The notes beneath the pieces are model-generated. The model did not search any database. It saw nothing but the letters and a program-made list of their open reading frames with translations, and was not told where the DNA came from. This document shows, piece by piece, positions 52,752 to 60,884 of a stretch of DNA of 64,000 nucleotides. The DNA is taken from positions 6,448,001 through 6,512,000 of the forward strand of contig NZ_CP023689.1 of assembly GCF_008704715.1 (NCBI RefSeq), written 5' to 3'. How positions within the stretch are numbered: position 1 is the stretch's first letter; each line of letters begins with the position of its first letter. A program made the position numbers and the translations under genes. Source of the stretch: Streptomyces chartreusis (GTDB lineage: Bacteria; Actinomycetota; Actinomycetes; Streptomycetales; Streptomycetaceae).

Positions 52752-52856
52752 TGCCCGCAGATGGACACGCAGATCCAGATCGGCCCTACGGGCAAGAAGC
52801 TGCTGCCGCTGACGGTGAAGAACGCGGCGCCGGCGCCGAGCGGGCACTCGCACTGA
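52752..52856 (+). other. Direct repeat copy 2: displaced 3' end of the radical SAM gene
   Basis: It starts with TGCCCGCAGATGGA and encodes CPQMDTQIQIGPTGKKLL... to the stop, in frame but with no upstream gene. Its GC-rich codons match the core gene better than copy 1 does, so this is probably the original gene end pushed 2.6 kb away. Confidence 0.78.
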
Positions 52857-53482
52857 GGTGAGTGAGGCAGGCGGTCGGGCGGGTGGTTGAGGCGCTGGCG
52901 GGGCGAGTGAGACGTGGTGACGGTCGCACTGTCTGCGGCCGGCGTCTCGCCCCTCGCCCGTCGTGCTGATGGGCCGGGCGGTTCCAAGGCTCAGACAGCC
53001 CTCATCGCGCGAGCCTCAAGGTCATGCGTTCAGGTGGCCGCAAGTGGGCGCGATCTCGGCGACGTAGGCCAGAAGACACATGCGGGCAGGCGAGGGCCTT
53101 GGCGAATGACCGCAGGTCACAGAGGCCTCGGGGCCGGTCTGGTCGGCGCGTGGGTGCGGACGGGCGACGTGCGAGAAAGCTCGGCCTACGCGAGTTCCTC
53201 TTCGTTGTACTCCGCGTCGACCTTGAAGGAACGGCCGCCGCGAGAGCGAGCGTCGCACTCACAGCGCCAGTGCCAGAGCGTCCGAGTGCTCGGACCGTCC
53301 ACGGAGGACGCATCTTCGGATCTTCATGCGCGGCACCGCAGCGTCATTCGCGTTCCAGATCCTGCGGGGAACGACGGGGAACAGCGGGGACGCGTCACCA
53401 GTGCGACCGAGGCTCCAACGCCACCTGGCCACGGGTCAACGCGACAATCGCCACCAAAAGACCCGAGTTTCCCAAGCTGCGA
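52857..53482. other. Non-coding or decayed stretch between repeat copy 2 and the radical SAM maturase
   Basis: No gene of convincing length. The first 100 bp resemble the sequence just after copy 1. A short minus-strand frame is listed separately. The remainder shows no consistent third-position GC pattern. Confidence 0.5.
53186..53302 (-). CDS. Possible 38-aa fragment with Cys pair
   Basis: Read from GTG 53302 it contains TRTLWHWRCECDARS and ends VDAEYNEEELA before TAG. The composition looks protein-like but there is no ribosome site and a stop lies just upstream. It may be the 3' remnant of a broken gene. Confidence 0.25.
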   Translation of the reverse strand: MDGPSTRTLWHWRCECDARSRGGRSFKVDAEYNEEELA

Positions 53483-54544
53483 TCAGCGGGCCGACCCCGC
53501 GAGGCGTGGGGGCCCGAGTTGTAGAAGTTGTTGCCCAGCTTGCGGCAGGCTGGCGTAGGGGCACTTCACGGCGGCCCAGTCCTGGTCGCCCCATCCACGA
53601 ACCCATGGGGCCACCTGGGAACCGTCGATGTGCAGCGTTCCATCGGTCATGATGCGTCCCACCGTGTTGCGGGGGTCGTTGAGCGCAACCGTGCACTTCG
53701 CGATGGTTCCGTTGGCGCGAATCACCAGAGAGTTCGGGCGTGCGGCATAGCAGGCCGCCTCTCTCCGGGCACCTCCGCGTGCAGCGTCTCCGGTGCGCAA
53801 GAGAGCCCCTAGTTCTCTCTGTGCTTGTGCCCGGGTTTCGTGCGCGAGGACTTCGATCTCCTCGTCGTTGGGTCCGCCCATCCGTTCGATGGCCTTGAGG
53901 TGCACGGAAAACCGGGAGTCACAGAGGAAGGTGTCACGCACTTCCGGGGCGAACTCTCGCATCTGGGAAATGTTCGAGGGGGTCAAATGAAGACGTAGGA
54001 GAACTCGAATATCCAAGTCGCTGCGCCGAAGGGAAATCAAATTCTGCCAGATGCGTCGAAAAGATCCGCCGCCATCGGCCCTCAGTCGAGTGGTGTCGTG
54101 AAATGCCTGTGGGCCGTCTAGAGAGATCTGGTAGGAGTTGACGCCAAGACGCGCCAGGCTTTCTGCTCTGGCAACGTCGAGGAGATAACCATTGGTGGTC
54201 ATGTCCGCCGAATAGCGCACCCCTGGCCTGGCGCCAACCTCATCCACGATGAACGAGGAGATCTCCTCGACAACTGTACGGGCCAGAAGCGGCTCGCCGC
54301 CGAACCAGGAGAGGTTCAACTGCTGGAGACTGTCCAGTCGTCGGCCCACCAACCGTTTGACGCTCTGCACGGTGTCGGGAGTCATGCGCCCGATCTCGAA
54401 GTCTTCATAGCAGTATGTGCAGCGAAAATTGCACTGCTCCGTAGGTAGCACGATCAGATGGAGGGTCTCATCCGCCAGTGCCGCAACAAGCTCTTCCTCG
54501 AAGACGTCGTCCCTGTCGGCGACGGGTGCAGCGTTCTGCGACAT
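53483..54544 (-). CDS. Radical SAM peptide maturase of a putative RiPP system
   Basis: About 353 aa. The radical SAM cluster is EQCNFRCTYCYE (Cys38, Cys42, Cys45), followed by WFGGEPLL and MTTNGYLL, the pattern of SPASM/twitch peptide-modifying enzymes. The C-terminal region has CYAARPNSLVIRANG and AKCTVALNDPRNTVGRI, typical of SPASM, but after KCPYASLP the expected CxxC-type ligands are missing. It lies downstream of a 54-aa peptide with a Cys-containing tail, its likely substrate. GTG 54550 is an alternative start. Confidence 0.85.
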   Translation of the reverse strand: MSQNAAPVADRDDVFEEELVAALADETLHLIVLPTEQCNFRCTYCYEDFEIGRMTPDTVQSVKRLVGRRLDSLQQLNLSWFGGEPLLARTVVEEISSFIVDEVGARPGVRYSADMTTNGYLLDVARAESLARLGVNSYQISLDGPQAFHDTTRLRADGGGSFRRIWQNLISLRRSDLDIRVLLRLHLTPSNISQMREFAPEVRDTFLCDSRFSVHLKAIERMGGPNDEEIEVLAHETRAQAQRELGALLRTGDAARGGARREAACYAARPNSLVIRANGTIAKCTVALNDPRNTVGRIMTDGTLHIDGSQVAPWVRGWGDQDWAAVKCPYASLPQAGQQLLQLGPPRLAGSAR

Positions 54545-54655
54545 GCGCACATCCCGGTACGTGTGATGGAGGGGCAGGCTGAGGCGTGCTTTCTCTTCTG
54601 AACCGACACCCGTGCCCGATGCAGCCAGGGCCGGGTGACGGTTCCGGAAGCAGAG

Positions 54656-54820
54656 CTATTGCAGGCACGGGCAGTTGATATTGATGACCGGCCGGCGACG
54701 CGCGACCTCGGGGGAGACCTCCTTCAGCCTCTCCGTGATTTCGGGATCACTGAGAATGATCCGTCCCTCATCGTCGACCTCCACACCACTCCCAGGCTTT
54801 CTGGACTTGTCGTCAGCCAT
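54656..54820 (-). CDS. Putative RiPP precursor peptide ending NINCPCLQ
   Basis: A 54-aa frame: an acidic leader (MADDKSRKPG...VEVDDEGRIILSDPEITERL) and a short C-terminal segment RRRPVININCPCLQ with the only two cysteines, at positions 50 and 52. TAGGAGA lies 8 nt before the ATG, so translation is likely. It is 111 bp upstream of the radical SAM maturase gene on the same strand, the usual precursor-enzyme order. The modification is unknown; a Cys thioether or a ring at the Asn/Ile residues is conceivable. I do not recognise a named class. Confidence 0.75.
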   Translation of the reverse strand: MADDKSRKPGSGVEVDDEGRIILSDPEITERLKEVSPEVARRRPVININCPCLQ

Positions 54821-55401
54821 GATGGATCTCCTACAGGCATAGGATCACGGAACTGCTTGCGAAACGATCATCATGCTGGGCCCGGAGTCTGACCACCGGT
54901 GTCAGCCCGGATGAGTGATGGTTGATGGCACCTTCCAGACCGCACAGCGCACTCCAAGGGGTGCCGCTGTGAAGTGGCCCTCGGGGCGGCTCGGCGCGGC
55001 CAGGCTCCGTCTCGGGTTCCGTCTCATTCAGCGCCGTTCACGGCCGTTCACCAAGGGCTGCGCGCCGAGTCGTCTGCTGGGGCCAGCCGCCCATGAACCC
55101 CAAGCTGATGCGACCTGCCGGCTGTCCCCGGCCGTGACCTCGGCGGCCGGGGTTCCGGGAGGCAGATCTCCCCAGAGTCGGGCGTGGGTGGCCGGCTGTC
55201 TGGTTGAGCCCCTTCTGTGTGAAGGGGCTCGTTGGTTCTCAGGGCTGTGCGGGGACGGAATCGATCTTCCGGGTGCGCAAGTGCTGTGTATATGTCTTAG
55301 ATCTACGAGGAGCGTGCGGACGGGAAGCCGGCCGCCCGGGCAATGAAAGCCGGTGCGCCCACGCCCGGCCGGCCGGGCGTGACGAAAGGCGGGTTGCCGA
55401 A
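54821..55401. other. Intergenic region upstream of the RiPP precursor and the permease
   Basis: The 581 bp hold the promoters of two divergent genes and a hairpin at 55206-55230. I see no other gene: frames here lack consistent codon bias. Confidence 0.5.
55206..55230. terminator. Hairpin upstream of the permease
   Basis: A 10-bp stem (GAGCCCCTTC with GAAGGGGCTC) and a 5-nt loop, similar in sequence to the terminator at 50467-50498. No gene reads into it now, so it may mark the end of a lost gene. Confidence 0.6.
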
Positions 55402-56871
55402 GTGGTGGAAGCGGCTTCGCCGGGCTCCGAGGGCACAGAGGACCCCACTGCCCTCGGGGGCTATCAGCAGGAGCTGAAGCGGACTCTCGGTTCCTTTCAG
55501 GTGTTCGCGATCTCGTTCGCGTTCATCTCGGTGGCGGTCGGCATCTTCTCGACCTACGACGACGTACTGCAGAACGCGGGGCCGGTCGGGATCTGGCTGT
55601 GGGTCATCGCGACGGTGGGCCAGGTGCTGGTGGCCCTGGTGGTGGCGCAGCTCGCAGGGCGCATCCCGCTCAGCGGCTCGTCCTACCAATGGGCCTCGCG
55701 GCTGGCCAACCCGAAGGTCGGCTGGGGGTTCGGCTGGCTGAGCTTCTGCTACCTGGCCATCGCGGTGGTGGCGATCGACAATGCGCTCGCGAGTCAGGCG
55801 TTCATGCCGCTCGTGGGTATGCAGCCGGACGAGGGCACCGCGCGGGTGATCACCCTTGTGATCCTGCTGGTCCAAGCCGTGGTCGTCGTGGCCTCGACGC
55901 GCCTCGTGAGCCTGATCAACACGACCGCGGTGGGGCTGGAGCTGGCGTTGGTCGTGGTGGTGGCGCTCGCCCTTGCCATCGCGGTGGTGGTCACCGGCCA
56001 TGGCGAGGCCGGCAACCTGACCTCGCGCGGCATCACCGAGAATGCCCCGGACTACTTCGACGTCGGCGGGGGGCTGATGATCGCGATGATCATGGGCCTC
56101 GCCACGCTGGTCGGCTTCGATTCGGCGGCGAACCTGGCCGAGGAGGCCAAGGACCCCTTCCGCAGCGTCCCGCGCGCGATCGTGGGGTCCGTCGTGGCCG
56201 CCGGTGTACTGGGGATCGTGTTCCTGATCTGCCTCACCATCGCGATCGAGGACATCCCACGGACCACCGCGAGCGAGTCGCCCGTCGCGGCGATCATGCG
56301 TGAGCAGCTGGGGTCGTCGATGGAGAGAGTGCTGCTCGCGGCCATCGCGATCGCCTTCTTCGGTGCTGGGACGGTGGTGATGACCGCGTGTTCACGGATG
56401 GTCTTCGCGATGTCGCGCGACGGGCGCTTCCCTGCTCACCGGCTCATGCGCCGGGTCAGCCCCCGCACGCAGACGCCGATCCCCGCGACGGTGCTGATTC
56501 TCGCCGTGGGCCTTGTCCTGATGGTCGCGCTACCTGGCGCCGCGCTGCTGAAGCTGATCACGGCGTCCACGATCCTTCCGGCGATCATCTACGGCGCGAC
56601 GATCGTCCTGTACCTCGCGGTGCGCCGCCGGTTGGGCCGCAAGGAGGGTGCCTTCGACCTCGGGCGGTTCGAGTTGCCGGTCGCGGTCTGCGCGCTGGTG
56701 TGGACGCTCGCGTCCCTGATCGTGCTGATGTCGCCGTCCGAAGCGCTCGTGCCCGTCCTGATCGTGGTGGGTCTGCTCGTCGCGGGTGGGGCGTTCTTCG
56801 TCGGCTTGCTGCTGTTCAATCGCCCGGCGCTGGAGACCGAACCCGGGGACGTGAGTGTCTTCGAGCACTGA
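55402..56871 (+). CDS. APC-superfamily amino-acid permease (ACT/GABA-choline type)
   Basis: About 489 aa with roughly 12 membrane segments. The N terminus LGGYQQELKRTLGSFQVFAISFAFIS and SGSSYQWASRLANPKVGWGFGWLSF fit the amino-acid/choline transporter family of GABA permeases, a different branch from the two permeases at 5 and 18 kb. The substrate is unknown. GTG 55402 has AAAGGCGGG upstream; the longer frame from 55204 starts inside a terminator hairpin. It ends 7 bp before repeat copy 3. Confidence 0.85.
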   Translation: MVEAASPGSEGTEDPTALGGYQQELKRTLGSFQVFAISFAFISVAVGIFSTYDDVLQNAGPVGIWLWVIATVGQVLVALVVAQLAGRIPLSGSSYQWASRLANPKVGWGFGWLSFCYLAIAVVAIDNALASQAFMPLVGMQPDEGTARVITLVILLVQAVVVVASTRLVSLINTTAVGLELALVVVVALALAIAVVVTGHGEAGNLTSRGITENAPDYFDVGGGLMIAMIMGLATLVGFDSAANLAEEAKDPFRSVPRAIVGSVVAAGVLGIVFLICLTIAIEDIPRTTASESPVAAIMREQLGSSMERVLLAAIAIAFFGAGTVVMTACSRMVFAMSRDGRFPAHRLMRRVSPRTQTPIPATVLILAVGLVLMVALPGAALLKLITASTILPAIIYGATIVLYLAVRRRLGRKEGAFDLGRFELPVAVCALVWTLASLIVLMSPSEALVPVLIVVGLLVAGGAFFVGLLLFNRPALETEPGDVSVFEH

Positions 56872-56877
56872 ATCTTG

Positions 56878-56910
56878 AACGCGGCGCCTGCGCCTAGCGG
56901 GCACTCGCAC
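56878..56910 (+). other. Direct repeat copy 3 (33-bp fragment of the radical SAM 3' end)
   Basis: These 33 bp match copy 2 (52820-52852) at 31 positions and encode NAAPAPSGHSH without a following stop. They lie between the permease stop and the next gene, so they mark another junction. Confidence 0.65.
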
Positions 56911-56924
56911 ATCCCGCCGAGGCG

Positions 56925-57344
56925 TCACCGGCCCCCGCCGGTTCCGACCTGGAACCTCGTGAGCGCGAAGATGACCAAGAGGTCAAGCGTCATTATCGGG
57001 ATGGCCCACAGCGGGTAGTACGGAACGAACATGAACTGGGTGATCAGGCTGACCCCTGCCGCTGCTGCACCGGCTCCGCGACTCCAGCTCTTGTTCGTCA
57101 CGACCCCCATTCCGGCGATGACGAGTGCCAGTCCGACCACGATGTGAATCCAGCCCCAAGCGGTCAGGTCGAACCGGTAGGCGTACTGGGACGCGGCGAA
57201 CAGGTTGTCCGATGCGATTCCGGATGCCCCCATGAGAATGCTGAGCGGCCCGCTGAGCATCATCACGGCCCCGGCGAACAGGGACGCGCCGCTGAGTCCT
57301 TGGCTGCTGCCCGGCCCCCCGTGTTCGTTCGGTATCGCCGCCAT
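56925..57344 (-). CDS. DUF7144-family membrane protein
   Basis: A 139-aa protein with four membrane helices. It contains YAYRFDLTAWGWIHIVVGLALVIAGMGV and LITQFMFVPYYPLWAIPIMTLDLLVIFALT, the family pattern. Members are widespread in actinobacteria, often several per genome, with no known function. ATG 57344 has AAAGGTGA upstream. The longer frame from 57593 is spurious. Confidence 0.82.
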   Translation of the reverse strand: MAAIPNEHGGPGSSQGLSGASLFAGAVMMLSGPLSILMGASGIASDNLFAASQYAYRFDLTAWGWIHIVVGLALVIAGMGVVTNKSWSRGAGAAAAGVSLITQFMFVPYYPLWAIPIMTLDLLVIFALTRFQVGTGGGR

Positions 57345-57623
57345 GGCCGTCACCTTTCTGTACAGCGCGGTCACCGATGCACGACGCCCATGCGGCGCCG
57401 GCCACGCTCCACTGCCAGGATCACCGCGATCCCTCGGCACCGCGACTGCAAACTGCCGTGGGGAGACCGTGGGTACGAGCGTCGGCGCCGGGTGCCCCTG
57501 CCTCCACGGATGCCGTAGTGCAGCGCTAAAGTTTCGCCGCTGCCGTACGGACGACGAACACGATGCCGCCCGTTCGCCTCGGGGGAGGGGCAACGCAGCC
57601 GTTCATTCACCTGTGGGGGCACA

Positions 57624-59648
57624 TTGAACACCTCTGCGCGCCGCGCATTCGCGGCGCTCACGACCGTCGCCGCGCTCGCGGCCGGTCTCGTCGCCGGGCT
57701 CCCGGGCCAGGCGACCGCCGACACCGCCGGCTGGCCGGCCGCGGACGGCAGGCTGCTGTACAACGAACTCGGCTCGCTGCGCTACATCAACCCCGACGGG
57801 ACCAAGAGCGCCCAGTTCTACGAGACCGCGAATCAGGCCGCCTGGTCCGCCGACGGCAGCCAGATCGCCTACGTGGGCTCCGCCGACGGCCGTCTCCGCA
57901 CGAAGACGTACGCCCAGGAGTCGATATCGGGCAACGACATCGTCATGCCGGCGGGCAGTGGCTGGCATCCGACCGATCCGACGTTCTGGGGCGGCGGGGG
58001 CGACATCGTCTTCACCGCCGGAGGCCGACTGCGGGTGGCCGTGGCCAATAGCGGCCGCGCTCCCGCCGCCCTCTTCGGCACCGACGTCGACGGCTGCGAC
58101 TCCAAGGCCAGCGGCGCCGTCAACGGCAAGCTGGCCTTCGTACGCACCGGCACGAGCTGCTCCACCACCGGTGCCCCGGCCGTCTGGGTCTACAACGGCC
58201 CCACCAAGGCGTTCAAGAAGCTGGCCTCCAACGCTGACGAGCCGAGCATGTCCCCGGACGGGCAGTCGCTGGTCTTCACCCGGAGCGTCGCCGGACACAA
58301 GCAGCTCTTCACGGTCAAGGCCGACGGCACCGGGCTGACCCAGGTCACGACGGACCCCGCCGACCACAACCGTCCCGCCTGGTCACCCAAGGGCGACCGG
58401 ATCGCGTACGACACCTACTTCACCGGCGGTCCGGACACCGGCCCCAGCGGTTCGCAGATCTGGATCCACGATCTCGGCACGGGCACGGAGACGCGTGTGC
58501 CCATGGCCGACGGCACGGACGTGGCCTGGCAGCCGCTCCGGAAGAACGCGATCTCCCGGGTCTACGGCGCCGACACCTACGGCACCAACATCGCGTCGTC
58601 CAAGTGGACCTGGAACACCCTCGGCAAGAGCGTGCCCGGCCTGATGAACGCGAGCTCGGCCGTCCTCATCAGCAAGTCGGACTCCGCGTACGCCACCACC
58701 GCGACCTCGCTGGCGGGCAAGAAGCACGGACCGGTGCTGATGACCTCCCGCACGGGCCTGGACTCCGCAGTGCAGACCGAGCTGAAGCGCATGCTGCCCA
58801 AGGGCAAGACCGTCTACCTGGTCGGCGGCACCAGCATCCTGAGCAGCTCGGTGGCGTCCAAGGTGACCTCGCTCGGATACGTCGCCAAGCGGCTGTCCGA
58901 CGTCTCGCGCTACTCCACCTCGGTGGCGGTCGCCAAGACGATCACCAGCACCCCGAAGTACGTGTTCCTGGCGACCGGCACCGACTACCACAACGCCCTC
59001 GCGGCCAGCTCCGCCGCCGGCGCCATGGGCACCTCGGGCACCGCGGTCGTACTGCTGACCGAGGGCTCGACCATGACCGCGTCCGTGTACGGCTACCTGA
59101 ACAAGTACAGCCCGAGCACGACGAAGATCATCACGGTGGGGACCGATGCCGAGTCGGCGCTGACCAAGGCGTACAACGCCGGCAAGCTGCCGCACTGGCC
59201 CAGCAAGTACAGCTACTACCGCTTCGGCGGCAGTCCGGCGCCGGTCGCCGCGAGGCTCGCCGAGTTCTGGTGGTCGTCGCCGTCGGACGCCGCGGTGGCG
59301 TCGGTGAACAGCTGGACCGGCGGCGTCTCCGCGTCGTCGGCGATGACCACGTTCGGTCCGCTGCTGTGGACCGACGTCACCTCGCTGACGTACGACACCA
59401 AGTGGTACATGATGCGCACGTCGGCGAGCCTGAACCACGTGGCCGTGTTCGGCGGCAACGGCTCCGTCGACGCGAAGGTGGTCCCGTTGATCGGCCGTGC
59501 CATCGGCGTGGACAGCACCTATGCGTACACCTCGTACTACAAGGGCGACATCCCGCAGAGTCCGGCCTCCCAGCCGTTGTCCGCGACCACCGGCAGGCCC
59601 GTTCCGAGCCCGGATCTGGCCTCGCTCAAGGTGACAGTCTCGAAGTGA
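57624..59648 (+). CDS. Secreted protein with TolB-like propeller and cell-wall-binding repeats
   Basis: A 674-aa protein. The signal peptide is SARRAFAALTTVAALAAGLVAGLPGQATA. Residues 40-300 hold WD40/TolB-like repeats (AAWSADGSQIAYVG, PSMSPDGQSLVFTRS, PAWSPKGDRIAYD). Residues 310-620 contain three cell-wall-binding type 2 (CWB2, PF04122) repeats (SRVYGADTYGTNIASSKW..., KTVYLVGGTSILSSSVASKV). It is probably held on the wall non-covalently. TTG start with TGGGGG just upstream. A strong terminator follows. Confidence 0.85.
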   Translation: MNTSARRAFAALTTVAALAAGLVAGLPGQATADTAGWPAADGRLLYNELGSLRYINPDGTKSAQFYETANQAAWSADGSQIAYVGSADGRLRTKTYAQESISGNDIVMPAGSGWHPTDPTFWGGGGDIVFTAGGRLRVAVANSGRAPAALFGTDVDGCDSKASGAVNGKLAFVRTGTSCSTTGAPAVWVYNGPTKAFKKLASNADEPSMSPDGQSLVFTRSVAGHKQLFTVKADGTGLTQVTTDPADHNRPAWSPKGDRIAYDTYFTGGPDTGPSGSQIWIHDLGTGTETRVPMADGTDVAWQPLRKNAISRVYGADTYGTNIASSKWTWNTLGKSVPGLMNASSAVLISKSDSAYATTATSLAGKKHGPVLMTSRTGLDSAVQTELKRMLPKGKTVYLVGGTSILSSSVASKVTSLGYVAKRLSDVSRYSTSVAVAKTITSTPKYVFLATGTDYHNALAASSAAGAMGTSGTAVVLLTEGSTMTASVYGYLNKYSPSTTKIITVGTDAESALTKAYNAGKLPHWPSKYSYYRFGGSPAPVAARLAEFWWSSPSDAAVASVNSWTGGVSASSAMTTFGPLLWTDVTSLTYDTKWYMMRTSASLNHVAVFGGNGSVDAKVVPLIGRAIGVDSTYAYTSYYKGDIPQSPASQPLSATTGRPVPSPDLASLKVTVSK

Positions 59649-59655
59649 CCCCTTT

Positions 59656-59691
59656 GTCCGGGACGCCTTCCACCCAGAGGGCGTCCCGGAC
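59656..59691 (+). terminator. Terminator after the wall-binding protein gene
   Basis: A perfect 12-bp stem (GTCCGGGACGCC with GGCGTCCCGGAC) and a 12-nt loop, 7 bp after the stop. Confidence 0.82.
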
Positions 59692-59794
59692 CACCGACGG
59701 ATCGGCCGGGGACATCTCGCGAGCGTTGGCATCGATCAGCGTTCAGCACTGCACGCGCGTGGAACAGGGATGCCTCCAGGCGTCCGCATCGGTG

Positions 59795-60048
59795 CTGATC
59801 ACCCTCCGAGGCGAACCCGAACGCTGACCTGTCGGGCTTCACCGACGCCCGCATCCGGCTGCTGGACCCGGGGAGGACGGAGCTCGGTCGCCTCGAAGTC
59901 TCGGACGGCCGCTCCGGGGAAACGGCCCTGGTGCTGGGCTCTTCCTGCACAGGTCGAATGCTGACTGGGACTTCGTCCTCGGAGGCAAGGGCTACCTCCA
60001 GGGGTTGGACCAGCTCCTGGGGGGACTACGGCATCGAAGTGGAGTATC
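59795..60048 (+). pseudogene. Decayed 3' end of a second Mrr-TerD gene
   Basis: The segment is clearly homologous to the last 235 bp of the gene at 50665-52722: DLSGFTDARIRLLDPGRTEL matches DLSGFTDACIRLLDPARAEV, and later DYGIEVE recurs. Small deletions and insertions, such as one near GGGCTCTTCCTGCAC, break the frame, and the rest of the gene is missing. Confidence 0.82.
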
Positions 60049-60070
60049 ACGACCACGCTCCGCACGGCTG

Positions 60071-60099
60071 TCCGAGCGCGCTCGCAAATGGACGCAGAT
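60071..60099 (+). other. Degenerate repeat core next to the TerD remnant (copy 4)
   Basis: TCCGAGCGCGCTCGCAAATG-GACGCAGAT resembles the sequence at copy 2 (TTCCGAGCGTGCCCGCAGATG-GACACGCAGAT). It follows a TerD tail at nearly the same distance as in the intact unit, so it is probably an old attachment core. Confidence 0.55.
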
Positions 60100-60197
60100 G
60101 GACTCGCGTTGTGGCCGTCGCCTGAGTGGCCGTTCCTGGTTCGCTGCGGGTCTCCTGCCTTCTTAGCGTTGCGGTATGCGCTGCGGAGGAGGCACGT

Positions 60198-60782
60198 ATG
60201 CCGGCCAGTGACCCATCGGTGGGTGGAACGCAGGAGGGTGGTCCGCAATGGGGCCCCCGCCCGGACGGCCAGCGTCAACCCGCTGGATCATGGGTGCCTC
60301 CTGCCGGGCCGCCCCAGAAGAAATGGCGAGGTCGTGGCTGTCTCTGGGGCTGCGCCGGGGCTGTGGCCGCCGTGGCTGTCATCGTCGTGATCGTTCTGGC
60401 GGTTGCGCCGGGGGACAGCGATGAGAGCACCACTCCTGCGCCCAGCACGAGCATCACCCCGAAGGCATCGCAGGAGCAGTCGCAGGAATCTCAAGGGGAA
60501 CGAGCCGACCTCGTCAGGTTCAAGCTGGATGACCGCTCGGAAGCCGGTATCACGAATATCTGGCTTGTCTGGACGATCAAGAACGGCAGCAGCGAGAAGT
60601 CGGACTACTCATGGGAGTGGGAGGCGGTCGACGCCGGCGGTACTCGTCTGGCGAACGGTTCGCAGCTGGAGACCGATGTGCAACCCGGCCAGACTGCCCA
60701 GGGCGAGTACCCGACGACGCTCAAGGGCGTGAAGGGCATGGAACTCAACATCACGAGCTTCGACCGCACTGCCAGCTACTGA
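60198..60782 (+). CDS. Membrane-anchored protein of unknown function
   Basis: A 194-aa protein: a polar Pro/Gly/Gln-rich N-terminal tail, one membrane helix (AGAVAAVAVIVVIVLAV, about residues 53-70), a Ser/Gln-rich linker and an external beta-rich domain (ITNIWLVWTIKNGSSEKSDYSWEWEAVDAGG) of the kind found in FxLYD-like or DUF4352-like proteins. GGAGGAGG before ATG 60198 is a very strong ribosome site and sets the start. Confidence 0.75.
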   Translation: MPASDPSVGGTQEGGPQWGPRPDGQRQPAGSWVPPAGPPQKKWRGRGCLWGCAGAVAAVAVIVVIVLAVAPGDSDESTTPAPSTSITPKASQEQSQESQGERADLVRFKLDDRSEAGITNIWLVWTIKNGSSEKSDYSWEWEAVDAGGTRLANGSQLETDVQPGQTAQGEYPTTLKGVKGMELNITSFDRTASY

Positions 60783-60884
60783 AGCGGCGCCAATTCCGTA
60801 GCGCCGGTTGTTGTTGCCTCTCTGCCTTGTTCCGTCTCGGCGTGTCCCTCGGTGGGATCAGGTTGGTGCTGTTTGAATTGTCAT

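Noticed and set aside
50140..60110. Integrase or transposase explaining the repeated gene ends
   Set aside because: I looked for tyrosine or serine recombinase motifs on both strands and found none.
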